Source: Pseudomonadota bacterium
Lineage (GTDB): Bacteria; Pseudomonadota; Alphaproteobacteria; Rhodospirillales; 2-02-FULL-58-16
Assembly: GCA_022567015.1 (NCBI GenBank)
Contig: JADFHR010000061.1
Coordinates: forward strand, 1 to 14,297
Length of the DNA: 14,297 bases
Reading direction: 5' to 3'
Positions 1 through 8,001 of the stretch are shown one piece after another. The notes beneath the pieces are model-generated. The model made no database searches, was not told where the DNA came from, and saw nothing but the letters and a program-made list of their open reading frames with translations. Both the position numbers and the translations under genes were made by a program. Numbering within the stretch: position 1 is the stretch's first letter; every line of letters starts with the position of its first letter.

Positions 1-759
1 GTGGCCATTTTCTACGATTTCGCCCGCGGCGCCGACGATATCGCGGATAATCCGGACCTGCCGCCGGAGGAGAAGGTGGCGCGGCTGGACGGGTTCGAGG
101 GCGCGTTGCTCGGCCGCGACCGGGAAAACCCCGCCTTCCGCAAGGCCCACCGCATGCGTGAAAGCCTAGCCGAAACGGGGGTTACGCCGCGCCACTGTGC
201 GGATCTGCTGGCCGCCTTCAAACAGGATGCGACGAAACTCCGCTACCGGGACTGGGACGATCTGATCGGATACTGCACCCTTTCGGCGGCGTCCGTGGGG
301 CGCTACATGCTGGATCTCCACGGCGGGTCGCGCCACGGCTACGGGCCCTCGGACGCCCTTTGCATGGGACTGCAGATCATCAATCATCTCCAGGACTGCC
401 AGGATGACTACCGGCGCCTGAACCGGGTCTACCTGCCGATCGCGTGGATGGAGGAGGCCGGCGCGGTGGTCGAGGACCTGGACAGCCCGACCACCAGCCC
501 GGCCCTGCGCAAGGTGCTCGATCGCACGCTTGACGGCGTCGAGGCCCTGCTCGCCCGGGCCCGCCCGATGCCGGGCGGCGTGCGCAATCGCCGCCTGGCC
601 ATGGAATCGGCGGGCATTCTGGCCATCGCGAAGCGGTTGACCGCGCTTTTGCGGCGCGGCGATCCGCTGGCGCGGCGGGTCGCGCTGTCGAAGGCCGGAT
701 TCCTGTGGTGCTGCCTGCTCGGTGTGCTGGCGGCGGCGTTCGGCGGGCGAAGCGGATGA
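1..759 (+). CDS. hpnC: Hydroxysqualene synthase HpnC, 5'-truncated by window edge
   Basis: Trans-isoprenyl diphosphate synthase of the squalene/phytoene synthase family. In the three-enzyme bacterial squalene route, HpnC converts presqualene diphosphate to hydroxysqualene. The window opens inside the gene: the first visible residues already run into the first aspartate-rich motif (FARGADDIAD, visible residues 7-16), which in this family follows some 35-45 N-terminal residues. The second motif is at about residues 131-136 (QDCQDD), followed by the typical YRRLNRVYLP segment. The first codon reads GTG but should not be taken as the true start. About 252 residues are visible of an expected 280-300. 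The stop overlaps the hpnB start (ATGA, 756-759), so the two are probably translationally coupled. The DCxxD form of the second motif separates it from HpnD downstream. Confidence 0.93.
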   Translation: MAIFYDFARGADDIADNPDLPPEEKVARLDGFEGALLGRDRENPAFRKAHRMRESLAETGVTPRHCADLLAAFKQDATKLRYRDWDDLIGYCTLSAASVGRYMLDLHGGSRHGYGPSDALCMGLQIINHLQDCQDDYRRLNRVYLPIAWMEEAGAVVEDLDSPTTSPALRKVLDRTLDGVEALLARARPMPGGVRNRRLAMESAGILAIAKRLTALLRRGDPLARRVALSKAGFLWCCLLGVLAAAFGGRSG

Positions 760-1946
760 CCCTCTCTATCGCCGCCATCGCGGCCGTCATCGCGCTCGGC
801 GCGTGGGTGGTGCTGGTTCTGTTCCGCGGCGCGTTCTGGCGCGCCGACCAGCGGCTGGACGGACCTGTTCCCGGCCGCGACTCATGGCCGGGTGTCGTCG
901 TCATCGTTCCCGCCCGAAACGAGGCGGCGACCATAGGACGGTGCGTCGCATCCCTCCTCGCCCAGGACTATCCCGGCGCCCTGTCCATCGTCGTCGTCGA
1001 TGACGGCAGCGACGACGGGACCGCCGCAGCGGCCCGCCGGGCGGCGGCGGGCTCGAAGCGCCTTTCCCTGGTCACGGCGCCGCCGCCGGAAGCGGGCTGG
1101 ACCGGCAAGCTGTGGGCCGTGGCCCAGGGTCTGGCCGACGCCGAAAAGGTGGCGCCCGAGGCCGCGTTCGTGCTGTTCACCGACGCCGATATCGAGCATG
1201 ACCCGCAAAATCTGCGCCGTCTGGTGGGTAAGGCCGAGGCCGGCGGGCTCGACCTGGTCTCCCTGATGGTGCTTTTGCGCTGCCGGAGCGCCTGGGAGCG
1301 CTTCTTGATTCCCGCCTTCATCTTCTTCTTCCAGAAAGTCTATCCGTTTCCCCGCGTCAATGACCCGGAAAGGCCCGAGGCCGCCGCCGCGGGGGGCTGC
1401 ATGCTGGTGCGCCGCGCCGCTTTGCGGCAGGCGGGCGGCGTCGAGACCATCCGCGGCCGGCTCATCGACGACTGCGCGCTGGGGGCCCGCATCAAGCGCA
1501 AGGGGCCGATCTGGATCGGCCTCACCGGCAGCGTGCGCAGCCTGCGCGCCCACCCGCGCCTGGAGGACATGTGGAACATGGTGGCGCGCACGGCGTTCGA
1601 ACAACTAGGGTATTCGGCGGCGGCGCTGGGTGGCACGGTGTTCGGCATGGCCATCCTCTATCTGGTGCCGCCGGCGGCGGCGTTCGCGGGGCTGGTGGCG
1701 GGCGACGCCGTGGCGGGCCTGGCCGGGCTCGCGGCGTGGTCGCTGATGGCGTTCGCCTACCGGCCTACGGTCCGGCTTTACGGCCAGCCGCCGTGGTCGG
1801 TCCTGACGTTGCCCCTGGCGGCCCTGTTGTTCACCCTGATGACGGTGGATTCCGCGCGCCGCCACTGGCAGGGCCTGGGCGGCGCCTGGAAGGGGCGCAG
1901 CTACGGCGGTCCGGTCCATGGACGGCGCGCCGCCCCGGGCGGGTGA
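756..1946 (+). CDS. hpnB: Hopene-associated glycosyltransferase HpnB
   Basis: Family 2-type (GT-A fold) membrane glycosyltransferase found in hopanoid clusters. Its exact acceptor is not established, so a sugar-transfer role on hopanoids or a related lipid is inference. The 396-residue protein starts with a hydrophobic segment (about 3-23). It then has the nucleotide-sugar domain: VPARNEAATI (51-60), VDDGSDDGT (81-89), the GKLWA box (117-121) and the DXD metal site FTDADIEHD (D143, D145). About 290-370 is rich in hydrophobic stretches consistent with several membrane segments. I chose the ATG at 756 because it overlaps the hpnC stop and places the N-terminal membrane helix at the start. A GTG 51 bases upstream in frame would extend into hpnC coding sequence and is less likely. 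It lies between hpnC and hpnD in one transcription unit. Confidence 0.9.
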   Translation: MTLSIAAIAAVIALGAWVVLVLFRGAFWRADQRLDGPVPGRDSWPGVVVIVPARNEAATIGRCVASLLAQDYPGALSIVVVDDGSDDGTAAAARRAAAGSKRLSLVTAPPPEAGWTGKLWAVAQGLADAEKVAPEAAFVLFTDADIEHDPQNLRRLVGKAEAGGLDLVSLMVLLRCRSAWERFLIPAFIFFFQKVYPFPRVNDPERPEAAAAGGCMLVRRAALRQAGGVETIRGRLIDDCALGARIKRKGPIWIGLTGSVRSLRAHPRLEDMWNMVARTAFEQLGYSAAALGGTVFGMAILYLVPPAAAFAGLVAGDAVAGLAGLAAWSLMAFAYRPTVRLYGQPPWSVLTLPLAALLFTLMTVDSARRHWQGLGGAWKGRSYGGPVHGRRAAPGG

Positions 1947-1960
1947 CGCCGGGTGACGCC
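1941..1960 (+). repeat. 10-bp perfect tandem duplication at the hpnB/hpnD junction
   Basis: GGGTGACGCC occurs twice back to back. The first copy contains the hpnB stop (TGA 1944-1946). The second supplies an in-frame GTG at 1953 that extends the hpnD frame by nine codons upstream of its ATG at 1980. It is a small duplication that may have shifted the distance between the two genes. Confidence 0.85.
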
Positions 1961-1979
1961 CCGGTCCGTCATAGGGAGC

Positions 1980-2840
1980 ATGACGGTGAGCGAGAGCACC
2001 TCCTCCTCCGAGGTCACGGACCACGTCAGGTCCCTGGTCAGACGGTCGGGAACCTCGTTTTTCTGGGCCATGCGCACCCTGCCCGCGGCGAAACGGAACG
2101 CCATGTACGCGGTGTATGCCTTCTGCCGCGAGGTGGATGACATCGCCGACGATCCCGGCGAGGAGGCGGACAAGCGGACCCGTCTCGATCAATGGCGCGA
2201 CGAGGTAGAGCGCATCTACGCCGGCCGGCCGCGATTTGCCATATCCCACGCCGTGGCCGGGGCGGTGGCGCGTTTCGGCCTGAGAAAGCAGGACTTCCTG
2301 TCGGTGATCGACGGCATGGAGATGGACGCCGCGCCAAGGGTGCGCATCGCCGACATGGACGAGTTGAACCTGTACTGCGACCGGGTGGCGTGTGCCGTGG
2401 GCCGGTTGTCCGTCCGGGTATTCGGCGTCGACGGGGCCCATGGGGACCGGGTCGCCCACGCCTTGGGCCGGGCCCTGCAGTTGACCAATATCCTGCGCGA
2501 CCTGCACGAGGATGCCCAGCGCGACCGCCTGTACCTGCCCGGCGAGCTGCTGCGTGCCCACGGCGTCACCGGCTCCGACGCGGCCGCCGTTTTGACCCAT
2601 CCCGCCCTGCCCGACGTGTGTGCGGAAGTGGCCGGGATGGCAGAGCGCCGGTTCGAAGACGCGGTCTCGGCCCTGGCCGCCTGCGACCGCCACAAGATGC
2701 GGCCCGCCATCGTCATGATGGAGGTCTACCGGAAAGTCTTTCGGCTGTTGGTGCGGCGGGGCTGGCGGCGGTTGGGCGAGCCGGTGAAGCTGTCCAGGGC
2801 GGAGAAACTTTGGATCGCGTTGCGCCACGGGATGGTCTGA
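1980..2840 (+). CDS. hpnD: Presqualene diphosphate synthase HpnD
   Basis: Squalene/phytoene synthase-family enzyme that condenses two farnesyl diphosphates to presqualene diphosphate, the first committed step towards hopene. From the ATG at 1980 it is 286 residues. The conserved RRSGTSFFWA segment (21-30) precedes the first aspartate motif YAFCREVDDIADD (D53, D54, D57). The second motif is NILRDLHEDAQRDRLYLP, with D174 and D178. An in-frame GTG at 1953 would add nine residues. I prefer 1980 because it is an ATG, is preceded closely by AGGGAG, and the added residues look unlike the family. The gene ends immediately before hpnE (TGA then ATG with no gap). Its paralogue hpnC lies two genes upstream; the two act in sequence. 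Confidence 0.93.
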   Translation: MTVSESTSSSEVTDHVRSLVRRSGTSFFWAMRTLPAAKRNAMYAVYAFCREVDDIADDPGEEADKRTRLDQWRDEVERIYAGRPRFAISHAVAGAVARFGLRKQDFLSVIDGMEMDAAPRVRIADMDELNLYCDRVACAVGRLSVRVFGVDGAHGDRVAHALGRALQLTNILRDLHEDAQRDRLYLPGELLRAHGVTGSDAAAVLTHPALPDVCAEVAGMAERRFEDAVSALAACDRHKMRPAIVMMEVYRKVFRLLVRRGWRRLGEPVKLSRAEKLWIALRHGMV

Positions 2841-4100
2841 ATGACCGCCACCGTTCACGTCGTCGGGGCCGGTGTTGCCGGCCTTTCCTGTGCCGTCAGG
2901 CTGGCGCGGGCGGGGCGCCACGTGGCGGTCCACGAAGCCGCGGGGCAGGCCGGCGGCCGCTGCCGGTCCTTTCACGACGCGACCCTGGACCGGCTGATCG
3001 ACAACGGCAACCATCTTCTGATGAGCGGCAACCGCGCGGTCCGCGGCTACCTTGAAGACATCGGCAGCGTCGACAGCCTGATCGGCCCGGTGCCCGCCGA
3101 GTACCCCTTTCTCGACCTGCAAAGCGGCCTGCGCTGGGTGGTCCGGCCCAACGCCGGGCCGTTTCCGTGGTGGATATTTTCCGCCGGGCGGCGGGTCCCG
3201 GACACCCGGCCGGGGGATTACCTGCGCGGGCTGCGCCTGGCCTGGGCGGGGCGCGAAACCACGGTTGCCGCGTGTCTGGGCACGGACGGGGCCCTTTTCA
3301 GGCGGTTCTGGGAACCCCTTGCGGTCGCCGTCCTCAACACCAGCGCCGGCGAAGGCGCGGCCAGCCTGATGTGGCCGATGATTGCCCAGACCTTCGGGCA
3401 CGGCGAGGCCGCCTGCCGCCCACTGGTCGCCCGCAGGGGCCTGAGCGACAGTTTCATCGATCCGGCGCTTGCCTTCCTCGACCGCAACGCATGTCCGTCC
3501 CGGTTCAACCACCGGCTACGGTCCTTGCGCTTCGAATCGGACCGGGTGGCGGGGCTGGATTTCGGCGGGGACCCCGTGGCCGTCGCGCCCGGGGACTGCG
3601 TGGTGCTGGCCGTCCCGCCGGCGGGCGCCGCCGCCCTCGTGCCCGGGATCGTCGCGCCCGGTACCAGCCGCGCCATCGTCAACGGGCACTTTCGCCTCGC
3701 AACCAGGCGCCAAGACCTGGGTTTCCTCGGCCTGGTGGGCGGCACCTGCCAGTGGCTCTTCGTGCGCGGCGATATCGCATCGGTCACGGTCAGCGCCGCC
3801 GACGCCCTGGCCGACCAGCCGTCCGCCGCCATCGCCGGGCGATTCTGGGCCGATATCACCCGCGCCCTGGGGCTCGGGGACGCGCCGCTGCCGCCTCACA
3901 GGATCGTGAAGGAAAAGCGCGCCACCTTCGCCCAGACGCCCGAGGAGGTGGCCCGCCGGCCGGGCACGCGGACGGCGTGGAGAAACCTTTGCCTTGCCGG
4001 GGACTGGACCGATACCGGCCTGCCGGCGACCATCGAGGGGGCCGTGCGATCGGGGCGGGCGGCCGCCGACGCGGTCCTGTCGACCCCATCATCCACTTGA
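2841..4100 (+). CDS. hpnE: Hydroxysqualene dehydroxylase HpnE (squalene-associated FAD-dependent desaturase)
   Basis: Flavoprotein amine oxidase/phytoene desaturase-like enzyme that reduces hydroxysqualene to squalene, completing the HpnD-HpnC-HpnE route. The 419-residue protein opens with a Rossmann FAD site: GAGVAG (9-14), the ribose-binding acidic residue E32 and the GGR box (38-40). Near the C-terminus is the family signature AGDWTDTGLPATIEGAV (about 386-402), which closes the FAD site. The start ATG directly follows the hpnD stop with zero spacing, so translation is probably coupled. Length and both signatures fit the family. The stop codon lies within a TTGACA string that opens the AT-rich gap before shc. 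Confidence 0.93.
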   Translation: MTATVHVVGAGVAGLSCAVRLARAGRHVAVHEAAGQAGGRCRSFHDATLDRLIDNGNHLLMSGNRAVRGYLEDIGSVDSLIGPVPAEYPFLDLQSGLRWVVRPNAGPFPWWIFSAGRRVPDTRPGDYLRGLRLAWAGRETTVAACLGTDGALFRRFWEPLAVAVLNTSAGEGAASLMWPMIAQTFGHGEAACRPLVARRGLSDSFIDPALAFLDRNACPSRFNHRLRSLRFESDRVAGLDFGGDPVAVAPGDCVVLAVPPAGAAALVPGIVAPGTSRAIVNGHFRLATRRQDLGFLGLVGGTCQWLFVRGDIASVTVSAADALADQPSAAIAGRFWADITRALGLGDAPLPPHRIVKEKRATFAQTPEEVARRPGTRTAWRNLCLAGDWTDTGLPATIEGAVRSGRAAADAVLSTPSST

Positions 4101-4215
4101 CAAACGCCGGTATTCTGACAAAAAATCCCACTAATATTAGAGGTGCCTTAAAATACGCTGCGAGGGCCGCATCGACCCTTGCGCGGCGCCGGCCCCGGGG
4201 GGACGTTAGACAGAC
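4097..4215 (+). promoter_or_regulatory. AT-rich leader and possible internal promoter/operator upstream of shc
   Basis: This is the only real gap in the run from hpnC to hpnG (115 bp). Its first half is conspicuously AT-rich in a GC-rich neighbourhood. It holds TTGACA (4097-4102), a TGACAAA direct repeat with an 18-base period (4098 and 4116), a perfect 10-bp palindrome CTAATATTAG (4131-4140) and TAAAAT (4149-4154). The TTGACA and TAAAAT boxes are not at sigma-70 spacing, so no single promoter can be assigned. The second half is GC-rich and can form secondary structure. Regulatory function is inferred from composition and position only. Confidence 0.35.
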
Positions 4216-6201
4216 ATGTTGAAGACACTGGCGACACCGCTGTACGAGACGCGGCGGGAGGAGGACCGTCTCGACGCGGCGATAGAGCGGGCCTCGGTTG
4301 GCCTCACCGACCGGCAGGCCGACGACGGCCATTGGGCGTACGAGCTGGAAGCCGACGTCACCATCCCGTCCGAACGCATTCTGCTCAACCATTTCCTGGG
4401 CCGGATCGACGACGCCGTCGAGGCCAAGCTGGCCAACTACATCCGCGCCATCCAGGGGGAACACGGCGGCTGGCCGCTCTATCACGACGGCGACTTCAAC
4501 ATGAGCGCCTCGGTCAAGGCATACTACGCCCTTAAGCTGACGGGAGAGGACATAGAGGCGCCCCACATGACGTGGGCGCGCAAGGCCATCCGCGAACACG
4601 GCGGGGCGGCCCGCTGCAACGTGTTCACCCGTTTCACCCTGGCCTTGTTCGGACAGGTGCCGTGGCGCGCCGTGCCGGTGATGCGGGTCGAGGCGTTGCT
4701 CCTGCCCAAGTGGGCGCCCTTCCACATCGACAAGGTCTCGTACTGGTCACGCACGGTGATGGTGCCGCTTCTGATCCTGGCGGCCCTGAAGCCACGGGCG
4801 CGCAATCCGCGCGGCGTCGGGATCGGGGAGCTGTTCTGCACGCCGGCGGACGAGGAATGGCGATACCTGAGAAACCCCACCGACCAGTTCCTGGGCACGG
4901 TGCTGCTTCTCCTTGACCGTGTCGCCCGCGTCATCGAGCCCCTGTTTCCCAGGGTCCTGGAGCGAAAAGCCATCGACCGGGCCATGGCCTTCGTCAAGGA
5001 GCGGCTCAACGGCGAGGACGGGCTGGGCGGCATTTTTCCGGCCATGGCCAACTCCCTGATGGCCTTCGACGCGCTGGGGTATCCCGGCGACCACCCGGAT
5101 GTGGTGACCGCCCGCAGTGCCGTGGACAAGCTGCTGGTGTTCAGGGACGGCATGGGCTACTGCCAGCCCTGCCTGTCGCCCGTGTGGGACACCGGCCTCG
5201 CCCTGCACGCCCTGATGGAAACCGGTATAGAAGGCGACCACCCGATCGTGCGGCGGGCGAGCCGATGGCTGGTCGGGCGGCAGATCCTCGACGTCAAGGG
5301 CGACTGGGCGGCCAACCGCGGCCACGTACGCCCCGGGGGATGGGCCTTCCAATACTGGAACGATTTCTATCCCGATGTGGACGACACCGCGGTCGTGGTC
5401 ATGGCCCTGCACCGGGCGGACGAAGACGCCTATGGCGAAGCCATCGAGCGCGGCATCGAGTGGATCCTCGGCATGCAAAGCCGCAATGGCGGTTGGGGCG
5501 CTTTCGACGCGGACAACAATCACTACTTCCTGCAAAACATTCCCTTTGCCGATCATGGCGCGCTGCTCGACCCGCCCACGGCTGACGTCACCGCGCGCTG
5601 TATATCCATGCTTGCCCAGGTCGGGTACGACCACACCCATCCGGCCATGGCGCGCGGACTCGCATACCTCAGGCGCGAGCAGGAGGAAGACGGATCCTGG
5701 TTCGGCCGCTGGGGCAACAACTACGTCTACGGCACATGGTCCGTGTTGAGCGCCTTCAACGCGGCGGGCGCGGACATGCAGGCGCCCTACATCCGCAAGG
5801 CGGCGGCATGGCTGAAATACTGTCAGCGCCCCGACGGCGGCTGGGGGGAGGACTGCTCCACCTACCTGGATCACCGCAGATGGTACGTATCGGTGGCCGC
5901 CAAGGCACGGCGCATGGACGCCGTGAAGACGAGCACGCCCTCGCAGACGTCATGGGCGCTCCTGGGCCTGATGGCGGCGGGCGAGGTGGACAGCGACAAC
6001 GTCAGGCGCGGGATTGGATACCTGCTCGATGCGCCGCGCGATAACGGCAAGTGGAAGGAAGAATATTTCAACGCCGTGGGCTTCCCGCGCATCTTCTATC
6101 TTCGCTATCACGGCTACAGCGCGTACTTCCCGCTGTGGACGCTGGCCCGGTACCGAACCTTAACCGCGGCCGACGCCGAGCGGCCAGCATTTGGCATGTG
6201 A
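4216..6201 (+). CDS. shc: Squalene-hopene cyclase
   Basis: Class II triterpene cyclase (also hpnF) that protonates squalene and cyclises it to hop-22(29)-ene/hopanol. It is a monotopic inner-membrane enzyme. The 661-residue length is usual for proteobacterial Shc. The catalytic acid motif DVDDTA is at D387, D389 and D390. QW-type repeats stabilise the alpha/alpha-barrels: QSRNGGWGAF (about 420-430), QEEDGSWFGRWG (489-500) and QRPDGGWGED (537-546). The C-terminus has the typical FPRIFYLRYHGYSAYFPLW stretch. Start: ATG at 4216 gives an N-terminus close to the family, but only a GGGGGGAC run about 11 bases upstream resembles a ribosome site. The hpnG gene begins directly after the stop. The AT-rich leader upstream suggests it may have its own transcription start. 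Confidence 0.96.
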   Translation: MLKTLATPLYETRREEDRLDAAIERASVGLTDRQADDGHWAYELEADVTIPSERILLNHFLGRIDDAVEAKLANYIRAIQGEHGGWPLYHDGDFNMSASVKAYYALKLTGEDIEAPHMTWARKAIREHGGAARCNVFTRFTLALFGQVPWRAVPVMRVEALLLPKWAPFHIDKVSYWSRTVMVPLLILAALKPRARNPRGVGIGELFCTPADEEWRYLRNPTDQFLGTVLLLLDRVARVIEPLFPRVLERKAIDRAMAFVKERLNGEDGLGGIFPAMANSLMAFDALGYPGDHPDVVTARSAVDKLLVFRDGMGYCQPCLSPVWDTGLALHALMETGIEGDHPIVRRASRWLVGRQILDVKGDWAANRGHVRPGGWAFQYWNDFYPDVDDTAVVVMALHRADEDAYGEAIERGIEWILGMQSRNGGWGAFDADNNHYFLQNIPFADHGALLDPPTADVTARCISMLAQVGYDHTHPAMARGLAYLRREQEEDGSWFGRWGNNYVYGTWSVLSAFNAAGADMQAPYIRKAAAWLKYCQRPDGGWGEDCSTYLDHRRWYVSVAAKARRMDAVKTSTPSQTSWALLGLMAAGEVDSDNVRRGIGYLLDAPRDNGKWKEEYFNAVGFPRIFYLRYHGYSAYFPLWTLARYRTLTAADAERPAFGM

Positions 6202-6888
6202 TTGAACCGGCTCGGCGTCATTACCGGCCTGGCCAGCGAAGCCGATTGCCTGTCCGAAATTCCGGTTGACCGCCGGCCCCTTGTCGAAAGCGCCGGCGCC
6301 AGCCCCGAGGGCGCCCGCCGGGTGGCGCGCGCCCTCCTTTCCCGGGGCTGCACCGGGCTGCTGAGTTTCGGCACGGCCGGGGGCCTGGACCCCGATCTGG
6401 GCCCCGGCGCGCTGGTCCTGGCCGAGGCGGTCGTCGCCCCCGGCGGCGCGCGGTTCGCCACCGACGCCCGGTGGCGGGACCGGCTCCGCGCCGCCCTTTC
6501 GGGCGAGGCGGACATGGTGGTGGCGATCCTTGCCGGAAGCGGGCACGCGGTGAGCACCCCGGCGGCGAAGCGCCGCCTTCGGGAAACCACGGGTGCGGCG
6601 GCCGTGGACATGGAAAGCCTGGGCGTCGCCGAGGTTGCCGCCCAGGCGGACGTTCCCTTCCTGGCCTTGCGGGCGGTCGCCGATCCGGCGGCGCGGGCCA
6701 TCCCTCCGTGGGTGATGAAGGCCATCCTCGCGGACGGCAGCATCGCGCCGGGAGCGATTATCCGGCCGCTGCTGGTGCGCCCGTGGATGGTGTGGGCATT
6801 GATCGGTCTGGCCAGGGAAAACGGAAGGGCCCTGGCCGCCTTACGCCGCGTCGCTTCGCGTGCCGGCGACGGGTTCGGCCTCGCTTAA
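6202..6888 (+). CDS. hpnG: Hopanoid-associated phosphorylase/nucleosidase HpnG
   Basis: Nucleoside phosphorylase-superfamily protein. HpnG removes adenine from adenosylhopane to give the (phospho)ribosylhopane intermediate of C35 hopanoids, acting after HpnH. The 228-residue protein begins RLGVITGLASEADCL, typical of the family. It has the GTAGGLDPDLGPGAL loop (about 54-68) and the ribose-binding strand VDMES (135-139). I assign the rare TTG start at 6202, immediately after the shc stop, because no ATG or GTG lies nearby in frame and residues match from there. Translation is probably coupled to shc. Its last 48 bases run antisense through the 3' end of hpnH, and no terminator is visible between the two genes. 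Confidence 0.9.
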   Translation: MNRLGVITGLASEADCLSEIPVDRRPLVESAGASPEGARRVARALLSRGCTGLLSFGTAGGLDPDLGPGALVLAEAVVAPGGARFATDARWRDRLRAALSGEADMVVAILAGSGHAVSTPAAKRRLRETTGAAAVDMESLGVAEVAAQADVPFLALRAVADPAARAIPPWVMKAILADGSIAPGAIIRPLLVRPWMVWALIGLARENGRALAALRRVASRAGDGFGLA

Positions 6889-7977
6889 GCCTTTCACCAC
6901 GTCCTCGAAGACGAACTCGGCTGGCCGCTGGTTGTCCAGGGGGATTTCCGGGGCCATGGGTGCGTCGGTCTCGAAGCCGCGCAATGCGACCTTCAGGGCC
7001 TTCAGCGGGTGGGCCACGGTGTCGGCGACGGCGGTCGCCTCGTATCCGCAGTGGACCATACAGTCGGCGCACTTCTCGTAGTTGCCGGTGCCGTAGATGT
7101 CCCACTCGGTCTCTTCCATGAGTTCCGCAAACGAGGCCACGTAGCCCTCGTTCAGCAGGTAGCACGGGCGTTGCCAGCCGAAGACGTTGCGCGTCGGGTT
7201 GCCCCAGGGGGTACACCGGTATTCCTGGTTGCCGGCGAGAAAGTCCATGAACAGCGTCGACTGGGAGAAACGCCACTTCCTGCCGCGCCCGAGCTTGAAG
7301 ATATCGCGGAAGAGCTGCTTGGTCTTGCGGCGGTTCAGGAAGTGGTCCTGGTCCGGCGCGCGCTCGTAGGCGTAGCCGGGCGAGACGGTGATCCCCTCGA
7401 CGCCCAGGTCATTGGTGACGAAATCGAAGAATTCGGCCGCTTCCGGGGCCGTCATCTGGTCGAACAGCGTGCAGTTGACGTTGACCCGGAAGCCCTTTGC
7501 GGCGGCTGACTTGATGGCGGCGACGGCGCGCTTGAAGACTCCCTCCTGGGCGACCGCCCGGTCGTGGTGTTTCTCCAGCCCGTCCAGGTGTACCGAGAAC
7601 GTGAGATAGGGGGTGGGGCTGAACAAATGGAGCTTCTTCTCCATGAGCAGCGCGTTGGTGCACAGGTAGACGAATTTCTTGCGCGCCACGATGCCCTTGA
7701 CGATGCGGTCGATCTCCTTGTGCAGCAAGGGCTCGCCGCCGGGGATGGAGACCACCGGCGCGCCGCACTCGTCCACCGCGTCGAGGCATTCGCGGACGCT
7801 CAGGCGCTTGTTCAGGATGGGATCCGGATAGTCGATCTTGCCGCAGCCCGGGCACGCCAGATTGCACCGGAACAGGGGTTCCAGCATCAGCACCAGGGGG
7901 TATTTGTCGACGCCCATCAGGCGCTGCTTGACGACGTAGGCGCCGACACGAATTTGCTGGATGAGGGGGACAGCCAC
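6841..7977 (-). CDS. hpnH: Adenosylhopane synthase HpnH (radical SAM)
   Basis: Radical SAM enzyme that joins a 5'-deoxyadenosyl group to hopene, the first step in building extended C35 hopanoids. From the GTG at 7977 it is 378 residues. The N-terminus (QIRVGAYVVKQRLMG) is characteristic of HpnH. The cluster motif CNLACPGC gives C38, C42 and C45 for the [4Fe-4S] cluster. A C-terminal cysteine group CADCMVHC (C303, C306, C310) is also typical. AAGGAG lies ten bases before the GTG, supporting this start. It follows ispH by 24 bp on the same strand, so the two are probably co-transcribed. It is convergent with hpnG, its partner in the pathway, with a 48-bp 3' overlap. Confidence 0.95.
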   Translation of the reverse strand: MAVPLIQQIRVGAYVVKQRLMGVDKYPLVLMLEPLFRCNLACPGCGKIDYPDPILNKRLSVRECLDAVDECGAPVVSIPGGEPLLHKEIDRIVKGIVARKKFVYLCTNALLMEKKLHLFSPTPYLTFSVHLDGLEKHHDRAVAQEGVFKRAVAAIKSAAAKGFRVNVNCTLFDQMTAPEAAEFFDFVTNDLGVEGITVSPGYAYERAPDQDHFLNRRKTKQLFRDIFKLGRGRKWRFSQSTLFMDFLAGNQEYRCTPWGNPTRNVFGWQRPCYLLNEGYVASFAELMEETEWDIYGTGNYEKCADCMVHCGYEATAVADTVAHPLKALKVALRGFETDAPMAPEIPLDNQRPAEFVFEDVVKGLSEAEPVAGTRSDAA

Positions 7978-8001
7978 TTTACCGAAACTCCTTAGCCTTG
8001 C

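Noticed and set aside
1605..3512. 635-codon open frame on the minus strand over hpnB, hpnD and hpnE
   Set aside because: It is antisense to three well-supported genes, is rich in H, P, R, G and A, and has no family motif. It is a by-product of very high G+C codon use.
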